DNA of 64,000 bases, from contig CANLOL010000001.1 of NCBI GenBank assembly GCA_947492905.1, positions 1,776,578-1,840,577 on the forward strand, read 5' to 3'. The stretch's first letter is position 1; every line of letters begins with the position of its first letter. The notes under the pieces were generated by a model that saw nothing but the letters and a program-made list of their open reading frames with translations, was not told where the DNA came from and ran no database searches. This DNA comes from an uncultured Sphingorhabdus sp. (GTDB taxonomy: Bacteria > Pseudomonadota > Alphaproteobacteria > Sphingomonadales > Sphingomonadaceae). The position numbers were made by a program, and so were the translations under genes. This document shows positions 35,758-44,525 of this stretch, in pieces.

Positions 35758-38208
35758 ATGATGGACGAGCTAATTAATGATTTTATCGCTGAAACCCGCG
35801 ATAATCTTGAATCCCTAACATCTCAGATATTAAATTGGGAGAAAAACCCCAATGATAGCGAGTCTGTCGATAGTATATTTCGCTTTGTCCATACGGTGAA
35901 AGGAAGCTGCGGTTTTCTGGATTTACCGCGTTTATTAGCGCTCAGCCATGCTGCGGAAGATATAATGTCAGAGGCAAGAGATGGCAAAATATTGCCAACC
36001 AAGTCTCTAGTATCATCGGTTTTATCGGTTGTAGATCGTATCGCGATTTTGACAAATGCAATAGAAACAAAGCAAGATGTGAAAGATAATGACGCTGATT
36101 TAATTGCGGATCTCTATAAAGAATTAGAAGGTGCAAGGACTTCTGAAATTAATCAGCCATCTGCAAAGCCGACCGATAGCCAATCACCAATTTCAGCGGG
36201 TATCACTATTGATGCAATCGAAGAAAAGCCCGTAGAGCAGAATGATGACATCATAGAGATGTTCAATAACCCACAAGAGGTTAGCGAAAATAAAACTATA
36301 AGAGTTTCTCTTAATCTGCTGAATAATCTGATGTCAGGCGTATCCGATCTTGTTTTGGCAAGAAATGAAGTATCGCGCAAATTAAACGAAGTTTTGGATA
36401 AATCAGACGTTGATGTTGTTTTTGGCCGTTTGACAGCTTCTGTATCGGAAATGCGCGATGCCGTTAGTTTGATGCGCATGCAAAATATAGATCATTTATT
36501 TTCCGCTTTGCCCCGATTGGTGCGCGATATATGCGAAGAGCTAGATAAGGATATTGATCTTAAGATTGATGGCGGCGAAGTTGAGGTTGATCGCGAGATG
36601 ATAGAAGCTTTGCGCGATCCGCTAAAGCATATTATTCGTAATGCTGCCGATCATGGTATTGAGAGCAAAGAAGAGAGAATAGCGGCGGGCAAGAGCCCCA
36701 CCGGAACGATCAAAATTAATGCACGGCAAATGGGCAATCAGATTTTGATTGAAATTATTGATGATGGTTCTGGCATAAATTTGAATAGCTTGGGCCAAAA
36801 AGTTGTTGGGACAAAATTAAAAACGCCCACACAATGGGATGCAATGTCCGAAAAAGCAAAATTAGACATGATTTTCTCACCGGGTATTTCTACGGCAGAG
36901 AGCGTCACTGCTATTTCTGGTCGCGGTGTTGGGATGGACGTTGTGCGCACCAATATCATGAACATTAGCGGCGCAATAAGCGTAGAAAACAACGAAGGGC
37001 AGGGTCTTAAACTAACGCTTAGTTTGCCGCTGACGCTTTCTATCATTGCAGGTTTATCAATGCGTTGCGGCGATCAAATGTTCGCAATTTCTCGAAATTC
37101 TGTGCAAGAATTGATTTTGAAAAATAACAAAAATGTATCCATAGAAGAAATTGGCGGTTCAAAAATCGCTTGTATTAGGGGCGAGAGATTTCCCTATGCG
37201 CGCCTATCGGATTTGGTCGGCATAGGTGAAACTGCCGAGCAATCCTATAATAGTAGAACATTGGTGGTCGTTAAACCAGCTTTGGGTAAAAGCTATGTTA
37301 TCGATGTGGATGCCGTTATCGATAATGAAGAATTGGTCGTTAAGCCAGGCGCTCCGCTTCTTATGGCATCAGGGCTTTATACAGGGACATCACTGCCTGA
37401 TAATGGGCGTCCATTGTTGCTATTAGATGCGAATGCCGTTGCCGATAAAATTTGTATCAATAATGCTGATAATGTGACCGAAGAAACATCAGACGAGGAT
37501 AAAAAAAGCGAAGAAGCCAAATTATCCTCTGCATTATTGTTTGAAACGATAGAAGGCGAGCAAAAGGCTATTAGATTGGCTGTATTAGACAGGTTAGAAG
37601 AAGTCGAAGCCAAATATATTGGCAAAAGCGGCGGAATTAAACGCGTAAAAATCAAAGAGAAATTATACGAGATATTTGGGTTAAAAGAAATCCCTGACGA
37701 TGGGATTGTGAAATTATTGCGATTATCCGATGGCGAGAGATGGAAGTTTTTAGCCGTTAAAGAAGTTGTCGATATTATCAAATTAGACGAAAATATTGCG
37801 CCAAGCCTCTATCCTGAGCAAACAGAAGGCGTATTGACCCTTGATGATCGTCAAGTGGAGTTGATGAATCCTTATCAATTCTTTGAACATGATACTGCCG
37901 TTCAAGTGAATGAAAATCAAAAACCGCTCTGTTATATTGATAGCAGCGATAATGATGATTGGAGCAATAAGATGTTATTGCCTCTCTTAAATGCTGCGGG
38001 TTACCGTATTTCAACCGATAAAGAAGATGCGCAAAATGCTGATGTTATTTTGACCTTAGAAGGCGAAAATAATCATAATGAATTTGATGCAGATAATTGC
38101 GTAAACTTGCGCAAAAATATGGCTGCTAATGAAAATGAGAATAGCATTTATAGATATGATCGCTTGGGATTATTGGCTGCTATCGAAGAAAAAATTGCTA
38201 AAGGATAA
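35758..38208 (+). CDS. cheA: Chemotaxis histidine kinase CheA with a second CheW and degenerate receiver domain
   Basis: Core kinase of chemotaxis. The N-terminal HPt domain has His45 in FRFVHTVKGSCGFL; the dimerisation region is at about 175-235; the ATPase has N box HIIRNAADHGIES, G1 IIDDGSGIN and G2 GRGVGMDVV; a CheW domain follows to about residue 560. Unlike E. coli CheA, about 230 more residues follow: a second CheW-like domain (about 585-700) and a receiver-like fold (about 720-816) in which the phosphoacceptor strand reads ADVILTLE, so no aspartate is in the usual place. An ATG one codon later is an alternative start. cheW follows with a 1-nt overlap. Confidence 0.93.
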   Translation: MMDELINDFIAETRDNLESLTSQILNWEKNPNDSESVDSIFRFVHTVKGSCGFLDLPRLLALSHAAEDIMSEARDGKILPTKSLVSSVLSVVDRIAILTNAIETKQDVKDNDADLIADLYKELEGARTSEINQPSAKPTDSQSPISAGITIDAIEEKPVEQNDDIIEMFNNPQEVSENKTIRVSLNLLNNLMSGVSDLVLARNEVSRKLNEVLDKSDVDVVFGRLTASVSEMRDAVSLMRMQNIDHLFSALPRLVRDICEELDKDIDLKIDGGEVEVDREMIEALRDPLKHIIRNAADHGIESKEERIAAGKSPTGTIKINARQMGNQILIEIIDDGSGINLNSLGQKVVGTKLKTPTQWDAMSEKAKLDMIFSPGISTAESVTAISGRGVGMDVVRTNIMNISGAISVENNEGQGLKLTLSLPLTLSIIAGLSMRCGDQMFAISRNSVQELILKNNKNVSIEEIGGSKIACIRGERFPYARLSDLVGIGETAEQSYNSRTLVVVKPALGKSYVIDVDAVIDNEELVVKPGAPLLMASGLYTGTSLPDNGRPLLLLDANAVADKICINNADNVTEETSDEDKKSEEAKLSSALLFETIEGEQKAIRLAVLDRLEEVEAKYIGKSGGIKRVKIKEKLYEIFGLKEIPDDGIVKLLRLSDGERWKFLAVKEVVDIIKLDENIAPSLYPEQTEGVLTLDDRQVELMNPYQFFEHDTAVQVNENQKPLCYIDSSDNDDWSNKMLLPLLNAAGYRISTDKEDAQNADVILTLEGENNHNEFDADNCVNLRKNMAANENENSIYRYDRLGLLAAIEEKIAKG

Positions 38209-38648
38209 TGGCTATGGAAAATCTATTTCTTGTTGTTGAATTTGCGGGTGAGAGAGTAGCGATACCAAGCCATGAAGTCGAATCCGTGGTACGCGTCGAA
38301 AATATAGTATCTGTACCTGGAGCTAGCCCCGTTATCGCGGGTTTATTTGCGTTAAGAAGCCGTGTTCTAACCTTAATCGATACACAATATCTTGTGACGC
38401 AAGAGAGCCGCACAGTGAATAAGGGTGATTTTTGCGTGGTCACAGAGATTGATGGCCATCCCTATGGCTTAATCGTCGATAGAGTTGAGGATGTCGTCAC
38501 TGTCGCGCAGGAAGACTTAATGCATATAGGTTTCGCCAATGGAAAATGGCGCGCGATAAGCAACGGAATGATAACCCATGACGACAAATTATTGTTATTA
38601 TTAAATTCAAGATCGCTCGTAAAAGTAGAAATACAAACCGCTGCATGA
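38208..38648 (+). CDS. cheW: Chemotaxis coupling protein CheW
   Basis: Links chemoreceptors to CheA. The 146-residue protein is one CheW domain: LVVEFAGERVAIPSHEVESV, PGASPVIAGLFALRSRVLTL and the IVDRVEDVV segment are typical. The ATG overlaps the cheA stop by 1 nt with AAGGAT just upstream; an ATG two codons later is also possible. About 70 nt separate it from cheY. No receptor gene is found in the window. Confidence 0.94.
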   Translation: MAMENLFLVVEFAGERVAIPSHEVESVVRVENIVSVPGASPVIAGLFALRSRVLTLIDTQYLVTQESRTVNKGDFCVVTEIDGHPYGLIVDRVEDVVTVAQEDLMHIGFANGKWRAISNGMITHDDKLLLLLNSRSLVKVEIQTAA

Positions 38649-38717
38649 GTAAAATTAACTATTCGATAATATAAAAATGCTACTCATCGTGAATAACAAC
38701 ATAGGGCGGTGCTTCAA

Positions 38718-39083
38718 ATGAAATCATGTTTAATAGTCGATGATAGTAAAGTTATCAGAAAAGTTGCACGTCACATCTTAGAAACGATGAATTTTGAAGT
38801 GCATGAAGCATGTGATGGTCAGGAAGCGCTCAATTCTTGCTTGGAAAATAAGCATGATGTTATTTTGCTCGATTGGAACATGCCGATCATGAGCGGGATG
38901 GATTTTTTGAAAAAATATCGGTTAAGCGAAAATAATAATGACGCTAAAGTGATCTTCTGCACAACAGAAAATGGTATTGGTCATATCCAAGCCGCTATTT
39001 CTGCGGGTGCTGATGAATATGTAATGAAGCCCTTTGATCGGACAACATTAGAGAGTAAATTGCAAATTGTTGGATGTTCATAA
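38718..39083 (+). CDS. cheY: CheY-like single-domain response regulator
   Basis: Single receiver domain of 121 residues. The acidic pair is Asp8-Asp9 (IVDDSKV), the phosphoacceptor is Asp52 in LLDWNMP, and the conserved Lys104 is in VMKPFD. Within a cheAWYBR operon this should carry the signal to the flagellar motor or act as a phosphate sink. ATG at 38718 is chosen; a GTG at 38709 would add three residues and lies too near the GGGCGG to be translated efficiently. Nine nucleotides separate it from cheB. Confidence 0.95.
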   Translation: MKSCLIVDDSKVIRKVARHILETMNFEVHEACDGQEALNSCLENKHDVILLDWNMPIMSGMDFLKKYRLSENNNDAKVIFCTTENGIGHIQAAISAGADEYVMKPFDRTTLESKLQIVGCS

Positions 39084-39092
39084 TCCAAAAAT

Positions 39093-40154
39093 ATGACATA
39101 TTATGCAAAAAATCTTACGTTAGATAATGTTGCAAACAAGATTAAAGTGGTCTTGGTTGATGATAGTAAAGTTGTATTATCAATATTTGAACGTGTTTTA
39201 ATATCGAGCGGTATTATTGAAATCGTTGGCACAGCCAATAGTGCGAGCGAAGCGCTTATCCTTATGGATCAAGTAAATCCCGATATTATTTTATTAGATA
39301 TAGAAATGCCCAATCGTTCAGGATTGGATGCTCTGCCAGATATTATTGCTAAATCTGGGGATGGTAAAGTTATCATTGTTAGCGCATTTGTAGATAGTAG
39401 CGGCCCTTCGGCTATTAAAGCATTATCATTGGGCGCTTGTGATACATTAGCAAAGCCCGGTAAAGGCGGCGCTAATAGCGGTTTTTCTAAACAATTATTA
39501 GATAAGATAGTCCGCCTGAGTAGCTATGATCAAACAGAAATCCTTGAACAAGATTTAAGCGATGATGATATTAATGTTCTGCATAAACCAGAGATAATCT
39601 GCTTGGGCGCATCAACCGGCGGTATCCCTGCTATTCAAGAGTTTTTGAAAAATCTATCCAAAGATGTCACAGCGCCCATTTTTATTGCGCAGCATCTTCC
39701 AGAGGCTTTTATCAGCTATTTCGCGCGGCAGTTAAGTCTGGGTAATAGAGACGTTATCACAGTAGATGATCGAGAAATTATCGAAGATAATAAAATTTAT
39801 TTGGCGTCAGGCAATGGCCATATGGTGATTAAACAATCCCTCAATGATAAATATGCAAGCCGATTAAGCACATATAAATTTAGCAATTATACACCTTCGG
39901 TTGATGCTCTTTTTCATTCAGCGGCTAAAATATATGACTCCAAAGTATTGGGCTTAGTATTGAGCGGCATGGGCCAAGATGGCGCCGAGGGTGCGCAATC
40001 ATTATATGAAAAACAATCTACCATTTGGACGCAAGATCAATCCTCTAGCGTTATATGGGGCATGCCCGGCAGCGTTGCTAATAAAGGGTTGAGCAGTGCA
40101 CAATTAAGCCCAAAAAATATGGCCCATACATTGAATAGGATATTTGAATCATGA
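39093..40154 (+). CDS. cheB: Chemotaxis protein-glutamate methylesterase CheB
   Basis: Demethylates receptors for adaptation. The N-terminal receiver has Asp69 (LLDIEMPN) and the C-terminal methylesterase has the triad Ser174 (GASTGGIPA), His201 (AQHLPEAF) and Asp296 (GMGQDGAEG). Length 353 is normal. It overlaps cheR by 4 nt (ATGA). The linker between the domains is rather acidic (EILEQDLSDDDIN). Confidence 0.96.
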   Translation: MTYYAKNLTLDNVANKIKVVLVDDSKVVLSIFERVLISSGIIEIVGTANSASEALILMDQVNPDIILLDIEMPNRSGLDALPDIIAKSGDGKVIIVSAFVDSSGPSAIKALSLGACDTLAKPGKGGANSGFSKQLLDKIVRLSSYDQTEILEQDLSDDDINVLHKPEIICLGASTGGIPAIQEFLKNLSKDVTAPIFIAQHLPEAFISYFARQLSLGNRDVITVDDREIIEDNKIYLASGNGHMVIKQSLNDKYASRLSTYKFSNYTPSVDALFHSAAKIYDSKVLGLVLSGMGQDGAEGAQSLYEKQSTIWTQDQSSSVIWGMPGSVANKGLSSAQLSPKNMAHTLNRIFES

Positions 40155-40978
40155 ATATCCATTCTAGCGCAAAATCCTTTGAAATATTATCAAACTTATT
40201 AGAAGAGCGCACTGGGCAAACCCTTTCACCAGAGCGGCATTGGCGCATACAAACCTCTTTGCAACCAATTATGAGAGAGCATAGTATTCCAGATATTGAT
40301 ACATTGGTATCAGTAATCTTATCTAATGCGAATAGGGGGCTTGAAACTGATTGTTTGGAGGCAATTTTGAATAATGAGAGTTGTTTCTTTCGGGATCAAG
40401 CGAGCTTTGCCCTTTTAACGGGGCCTGTCTTGGACGCGATAAGACAGAATAAAGAAAAAGAAAAAAGATTGCGAATTTGGTGCTCTGCTTGCTCTTTTGG
40501 GCAAGAAGCTGTTTCTATGGCAATTGCATTGTCAGAGAATTTCCAAAAATGGAATGGCTGGAATATTGAGATATTAGGTTCTGATGTATCCAATCAAGCC
40601 ATAAATCGCGCGAAAAAAGGGCTTTATAGCCAATTTGAGGTACAGCGCGGATTGCCGATTGGATTGCTGGTGAAATATTTCAATCAAGTCGATCAAGATT
40701 GGCAAGTCGATCAAAAGATTATGAATATGATACAATATCGTAATTATAATTTGGTCAGCGATAATAAATTTGTCGGTAAATTTGATCTTATTCTATGCCG
40801 CAATATGCTTATGTATCTGAGCGAAGATAATAGATTGAAAGCATTTCAAAACATTGAAAAAGCATTGAACCCTAATGCTTATTTAATGATGGGTTCTGCC
40901 GAAACAGTCGCAAGCTATAGCAGCAAATTAGAACCATGTCAGGATTATAGAGGCTTTTATAAACGCAACTTAACTTAA
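40151..40978 (+). CDS. cheR: Chemotaxis protein methyltransferase CheR
   Basis: Methylates receptor glutamates using SAM. The N-terminal helical domain includes LNNESCFFRDQASF; the SAM-binding domain has IWCSACSFGQEAVSMAI, ILGSDVSNQAINRAKKGLYS and the FDLILCRNMLMYL motif. Length 275 is standard. Last gene of the visible che operon; 59 nt of non-coding DNA precede the amidase gene. Confidence 0.96.
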   Translation: MNIHSSAKSFEILSNLLEERTGQTLSPERHWRIQTSLQPIMREHSIPDIDTLVSVILSNANRGLETDCLEAILNNESCFFRDQASFALLTGPVLDAIRQNKEKEKRLRIWCSACSFGQEAVSMAIALSENFQKWNGWNIEILGSDVSNQAINRAKKGLYSQFEVQRGLPIGLLVKYFNQVDQDWQVDQKIMNMIQYRNYNLVSDNKFVGKFDLILCRNMLMYLSEDNRLKAFQNIEKALNPNAYLMMGSAETVASYSSKLEPCQDYRGFYKRNLT

Positions 40979-41037
40979 GCGGCTATATTTCCATTATCAA
41001 CATTGGCAATTTCATCGTTATGGATTAATGCTATTGC

Positions 41038-41709
41038 ATGATCTGGACACCATCACCCAATTTCGGCACGCGCAAGCTTCCTATATCCATGTTGGTTATG
41101 CATTATACAGGGATGCAGGATGGCCCATCTGCGATAAATTGGTTGGCCAATCCTGAATCAGGTGTTTCTGCGCATTATGTCGTAGAAGAAGATGGCCAAA
41201 TCATTCATATGGTGAAAGAAGAAAACCGCGCCCATCATGCGGGCTTATCATATTGGCGCGGCATAAGTGACGTCAATAGCGCGAGCATCGGCATAGAGAT
41301 TGTAAATCCTGGGCATGAATGGGGCTATCGACCATTTCCAAAAGAGCAGATGAAATCGGTCAAAAAATTAGCCAAAAAAATAATCAAGCGCCACAATATT
41401 ACGCCGCATAATGTGATTGGCCATAGCGATATAGCCCCCGATAGAAAGCAAGACCCTGGCGAATTATTTGATTGGGAATATCTTGCTAAACATGGATTGG
41501 CCATTAAACGACCCTCCGATAATCTGCTTGATCCTCTATGGAATGAAGATAATTTTATTCAAAAATTACAATATTACGGCTATGGCAATGCGTCCAATGA
41601 TAAGATGATAACCGCATTCCAACGCCGTTTTCGTCCGCACAAAGTGGATGGCAAAATGGATGAAGAATGCCGTTCCATATTATATGCATTATTGTTGGAA
41701 GTCGGATAA
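41038..41709 (+). CDS. N-acetylmuramoyl-L-alanine amidase, AmpD type
   Basis: Zinc amidase (Amidase_2) that removes peptides from anhydromuropeptides or murein. Zinc ligands are in LVMHYTGM and GHSDIAPDRKQDPG; NRAHHAGLSYWRG and SIGIEIVNPG are family motifs. The C-terminal about 60 residues form a PG_binding_1-like helical domain (FIQKLQYYGYGNASND to ILYALLLEVG). No signal peptide is seen, so it is likely cytosolic in muropeptide recycling (AmpD-like), though AmiD is the alternative. The start codon has no good RBS. Confidence 0.9.
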   Translation: MIWTPSPNFGTRKLPISMLVMHYTGMQDGPSAINWLANPESGVSAHYVVEEDGQIIHMVKEENRAHHAGLSYWRGISDVNSASIGIEIVNPGHEWGYRPFPKEQMKSVKKLAKKIIKRHNITPHNVIGHSDIAPDRKQDPGELFDWEYLAKHGLAIKRPSDNLLDPLWNEDNFIQKLQYYGYGNASNDKMITAFQRRFRPHKVDGKMDEECRSILYALLLEVG

Positions 41710-41729
41710 ATTTCTGTTATTCAGGCTAT

Positions 41730-42100
41730 ATCAGAGGGTTGGGCGACCGCGTGAAGGCTTTTGCTGGAACGAGGAAAGTCCGGGCTCCATGGAATAAAAC
41801 TACCGGTTAATTGCCGGCGAGGGCAACCTTAGGGAAAGTGCAACAGAGAGTAGACCTCATATCTTTGATATGTGAATTTGAAAGGGTGCGGTAAGAGCGC
41901 ACCGCGTGATTGGCAACAATCATGGCATGGTAAACCCTAGTTGGAGCAAAACCAAATAGGAACAACAGGATTTCGGTCCAGCTATATTCCAAAGCAGTTG
42001 TTCGGGTTGGTTGCTTGAGGATGAGAGCAATCTCATTCCTAGATGAATGGTCGCACAGGTGCTTCGCACTGGACAGAACCCGGCTTATAAACCCTCTGAT
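41730..42100 (+). ncRNA. rnpB: RNase P RNA (class A)
   Basis: Ribozyme component of RNase P. The terminal helix pairs ATCAGAGGGTT (41730-41740) with AACCCTCTGAT (42090-42100). Conserved cores are visible: GGAACGAGGAAAGTCCGGGCTCC in two halves around 41769-41790, AGGGAAAGTGCAACAGAGAG (41831-41850), and GACAGAACCCGGCTTA near 42073. A T-run follows the terminal helix and probably ends transcription. Boundaries are from the P1 pairing and could shift by a few bases. Confidence 0.95.
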
Positions 42101-42162
42101 AATTTTTTTATTGTATCATTCTTTGGTGGCAAAAATTCAAATAGGGCGCTAATAGGCTGATT

Positions 42163-42699
42163 ATGGCAGGTAAGAGACGAAAAGATAGTTGGGGTTTTCC
42201 GCGTTGGGGAAGCTATGAAGGTGGCCGCGAGGCGCAGACAGTCAAATTATGCGATCGGCATAATTGTAATGAAGCAGGGACATGTCCTGCGCCAAAATCA
42301 CCCAATAACCCAGACAGATGGATGTTTTGCGAAAAACATGCGGCCGAATATAATCGGGGTTGGGATTATTTCGAAGGTCTCGATAAAGAAGAAGCAGAAG
42401 CCAGAGAAGCGCAGGAAAAAAGCGATTATTCTGGCTATAAAGAAACCGCCCACTATGGATGGATGGGCAGTGGCGATGGCAGCCGCAGCCGTGATGAGAT
42501 GACGGCGCTTGATTTTTTTGATCTTGATAGCGATGCCACTATGGATGAAATTAAATTAGCATGGCGAAAAATTGCCAAAGAAACGCATCCAGATGTTAAT
42601 CCCGGTAATAAAGAAGCTGAAACAAAATTTCAGCAAGGGCAAGCGGCATTTGATGTGCTGAAAATGGCCGAAGAGCAGCGTGTTTGGAAGGGTATTTAA
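42163..42699 (+). CDS. J-domain protein with N-terminal Cys/His-rich region
   Basis: DnaJ-class cochaperone of 178 residues. The J domain is C-terminal (about 115-175), with HPD at 142-144 (ETHPDVNPG). The N-terminal half contains Cys30, His33, Cys35, Cys41, Cys56 and His59, a set that could bind zinc or a cofactor (KLCDRHNCNEAGTC and MFCEKHAAEYN). Such a build is common in alphaproteobacterial hypothetical J proteins, but its client is unknown. It ends inside the start of the next gene. Confidence 0.85.
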   Translation: MAGKRRKDSWGFPRWGSYEGGREAQTVKLCDRHNCNEAGTCPAPKSPNNPDRWMFCEKHAAEYNRGWDYFEGLDKEEAEAREAQEKSDYSGYKETAHYGWMGSGDGSRSRDEMTALDFFDLDSDATMDEIKLAWRKIAKETHPDVNPGNKEAETKFQQGQAAFDVLKMAEEQRVWKGI

Positions 42700-43219
42700 T
42701 ATCATTCGCTTCATTAAACTATCATTATTCGCGGCTCTAACCTTTCCGGCGATTGGTCATGCGAATGATGCTAACGCAGAGCTAAATGAAAAAGCTGCAA
42801 TGGAAAAATTAAACTTCTTAGTCGGCAATTGGGCTGGCCAGGGGGTTTCTTATAATGTTGATGGCACTGCATCTAATTATTTTGATGAAGAATTTGTTCG
42901 TTATGACCTTGATGGCAAAATATTACTGATAAATGCGCGCGGCAGCAATGATGGGGTAACCAACTATCAACTGCATACTGTTATCCATTATGACATAATA
43001 TCCAAAAATTATATTTATTCGCCCTATTCTGGCAAAGTAACGCGGCCATTCACATGCAATTTAACGGATAAAAATCAATTTATTTGCTATACAAAGATGC
43101 AGAATTTTCGATTAATATTCCAGCGTTTACCTGATGGTAGATGGAATGAATATGGGGAACGTAAGACTAAGGATGGTTGGCAAAAAACGTTTGAAACCAT
43201 TTTATCTGAAACCCAATGA
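42680..43219 (+). CDS. Exported beta-barrel-like protein with GxWxGxG motif
   Basis: Predicted secreted protein of 179 residues. The GTG start at 42680 overlaps the end of the J-protein gene by 20 nt; a signal peptide follows (FIKLSLFAALTFPAIGHA). The mature part begins with FLVGNWAGQG, matching the GxWxGxG pattern of nitrobindin-like (THAP4) barrels, and continues as predicted beta strands (VRYDLDGKILLINARG). It could also belong to a DUF1579/lipocalin-like group. No heme ligand could be assigned. It converges with sufE, whose stop lies 5 nt away. Confidence 0.65.
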   Translation: MFGRVFNIIRFIKLSLFAALTFPAIGHANDANAELNEKAAMEKLNFLVGNWAGQGVSYNVDGTASNYFDEEFVRYDLDGKILLINARGSNDGVTNYQLHTVIHYDIISKNYIYSPYSGKVTRPFTCNLTDKNQFICYTKMQNFRLIFQRLPDGRWNEYGERKTKDGWQKTFETILSETQ

Positions 43220-43224
43220 AAATA

Positions 43225-43629
43225 TCACAAATAGCGTTTTGCCGTTTCTTGGATTAGAGCAATCATATTCGGTATGCCTTGCGTACGATTGGATGATAAT
43301 TGCGCCGTCAAATTAAACGGAGCAAGCTTCTCTTTAATATCCACTTTAGAAATATCAGCGGCGCTTTTATTTTGCACAGACAGCAGCACAAGCGCGATAA
43401 TCCCTTTGGTAATAGAGGCATTACTATCGGCTAGGAAATTCAGGCTGCCATCATCATTTTGCGTTGGGTAAACCCATACTGATGCACTGCATCCGCGCAC
43501 TAAGGTTGCATCATTTTTGAGCGCCTCTGGCATTTCGGGCAGCTCGCGGCCCAAATCTATCAATAAACGATAGCGGTCATCTGCATCTAAAAAGTCATAT
43601 TCTTCATATATATCATCAAATTTGCTCAT
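43225..43629 (-). CDS. sufE: Cysteine desulfuration protein SufE
   Basis: Accepts sulfur from a SufS-type desulfurase for Fe-S cluster assembly. The active cysteine is Cys47 in LVRGCSASVWV. Length 134 residues and the YEEYDFLDADDRYRLLIDLG opening are typical. No sufBCDS gene is adjacent. It is transcribed in the same direction as the psp small genes that lie upstream, 57 nt from the last of them. Confidence 0.94.
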   Translation of the reverse strand: MSKFDDIYEEYDFLDADDRYRLLIDLGRELPEMPEALKNDATLVRGCSASVWVYPTQNDDGSLNFLADSNASITKGIIALVLLSVQNKSAADISKVDIKEKLAPFNLTAQLSSNRTQGIPNMIALIQETAKRYL

Positions 43630-43685
43630 GGCGGCGCATTAGCACCGAGGCTATGATGAGTCATTAGCAAAATTAACTATTAAAC

Positions 43686-43931
43686 CTATATATCAATGCC
43701 CGCTGCGATAGCTTCTAGCTTGCGCACGCGCTCTTTCAAATCGGCAACTTCGATACGCGACATGGTGGATGGTTCATTATGACTATTATCATCTTGTAGA
43801 TTGTTCAGCTCTGATCTTTTAAGATCAATCCATTGGTTCCACATACGAACCACTGTATATGCTGTCACGAGCAAAGCAAAAAGGCTTACGCTGGCGAAGG
43901 CGATATAAAAATTGGCGTCTTGGTTCATCAT
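43686..43931 (-). CDS. PspB-like small membrane protein (last of array)
   Basis: 81 residues. One membrane helix (FYIAFASVSLFALLVTAYTV) near the N-terminus, then a short basic segment (RMWNQWIDLKR) and a C-terminal heptad-like coil (VADLKERVRKLEAIAAG). The RVRKLEAI core is close to the PspB C-terminus (RxRxxxLExI). It lacks the EIxxLR end seen in its neighbours. RBS AAAGGAG lies right before the ATG. Shares operon orientation with four other small genes; likely partner of PspA/PspC at the inner membrane, but function is inferred. Confidence 0.7.
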   Translation of the reverse strand: MMNQDANFYIAFASVSLFALLVTAYTVVRMWNQWIDLKRSELNNLQDDNSHNEPSTMSRIEVADLKERVRKLEAIAAGIDI

Positions 43932-43963
43932 AAACTCCTTTCCTATTTTCCACTAATCTCAGA

Positions 43964-44224
43964 TTATGTGTTACGCAGGCTTTCGATTTCGCGATCAAGG
44001 TCAATCGCTTTATTATTGTCGGTAACGATACGTTCTAATATTTGAACACGTTCTTTTAAGTCTCTAATTTCTTGTTGTTGCTTGCTATTTTCTTGAGGGA
44101 TTAGGAGACTTTTATCACCTTTTTTATCTTCCACCATGCCATGCTTAGCTAAATGTTTGGTACGAAATATGCTGCCGATAGTGACTATGATGACGATGGC
44201 TACTACCATTTCAAACGGATTCAT
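43964..44224 (-). CDS. Psp-array small membrane protein with EIxxLR tail
   Basis: 86 residues with an N-terminal membrane helix (MVVAIVIIVTIGSIFRT) and a charged coil. The tail RVQILERIVTD followed by REIESLR matches the tails of the proteins at 44239, 44526, 44873 and of PspC. RBS AAGGAA is 9 nt from the start. No named family is recognised beyond this PspB/PspC-like coil. Part of the psp array. Confidence 0.7.
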   Translation of the reverse strand: MNPFEMVVAIVIIVTIGSIFRTKHLAKHGMVEDKKGDKSLLIPQENSKQQQEIRDLKERVQILERIVTDNNKAIDLDREIESLRNT

Positions 44225-44238
44225 GTGGGCTTTCCTTA

Positions 44239-44514
44239 TTAATTTAGGGGTTTATCGCGCAGATCTTCTATTTCATTTGCGAGGCTAGAGGCTTTATCAG
44301 TTACTAATCGTTCTAAGACTTGAACGCGTTTTTCTAAATAGTCGGTTTTAGCGGCATATTGCGCCGTTTTTTCAGCAGCCATTTCCGATTGGAGCTTAAG
44401 CTGCTCACGCTTAAATTCTATCCATGGTCTGACATAAATTTTACCAACAACGGCAATAATGCCTAATGATATACCCATGATAATGGATGTTAATGGTATA
44501 AGTATCGGATCCAT
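44239..44514 (-). CDS. Psp-array small membrane protein with EIxxLR tail
   Basis: 91 residues. Membrane helix near the N-terminus (LTSIIMGISLGIIAVVGKIY), then a basic amphipathic stretch (RPWIEFKREQLKLQSE) and the shared tail RVQVLERLVTD with NEIEDLR. RBS AAAGGAC precedes ATG. The IEFKREQL part parallels IDLKRSEL in the 81-residue protein, supporting a common origin. No catalytic motif. Confidence 0.7.
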   Translation of the reverse strand: MDPILIPLTSIIMGISLGIIAVVGKIYVRPWIEFKREQLKLQSEMAAEKTAQYAAKTDYLEKRVQVLERLVTDKASSLANEIEDLRDKPLN

Positions 44515-44525
44515 TTTTATGTCCT

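Noticed and set aside
38655-38669. TTAACTATTCGATAA between cheW and cheY as a CtrA site
   Set aside because: Second half is ATAA, and it is inside an operon where no promoter is needed.
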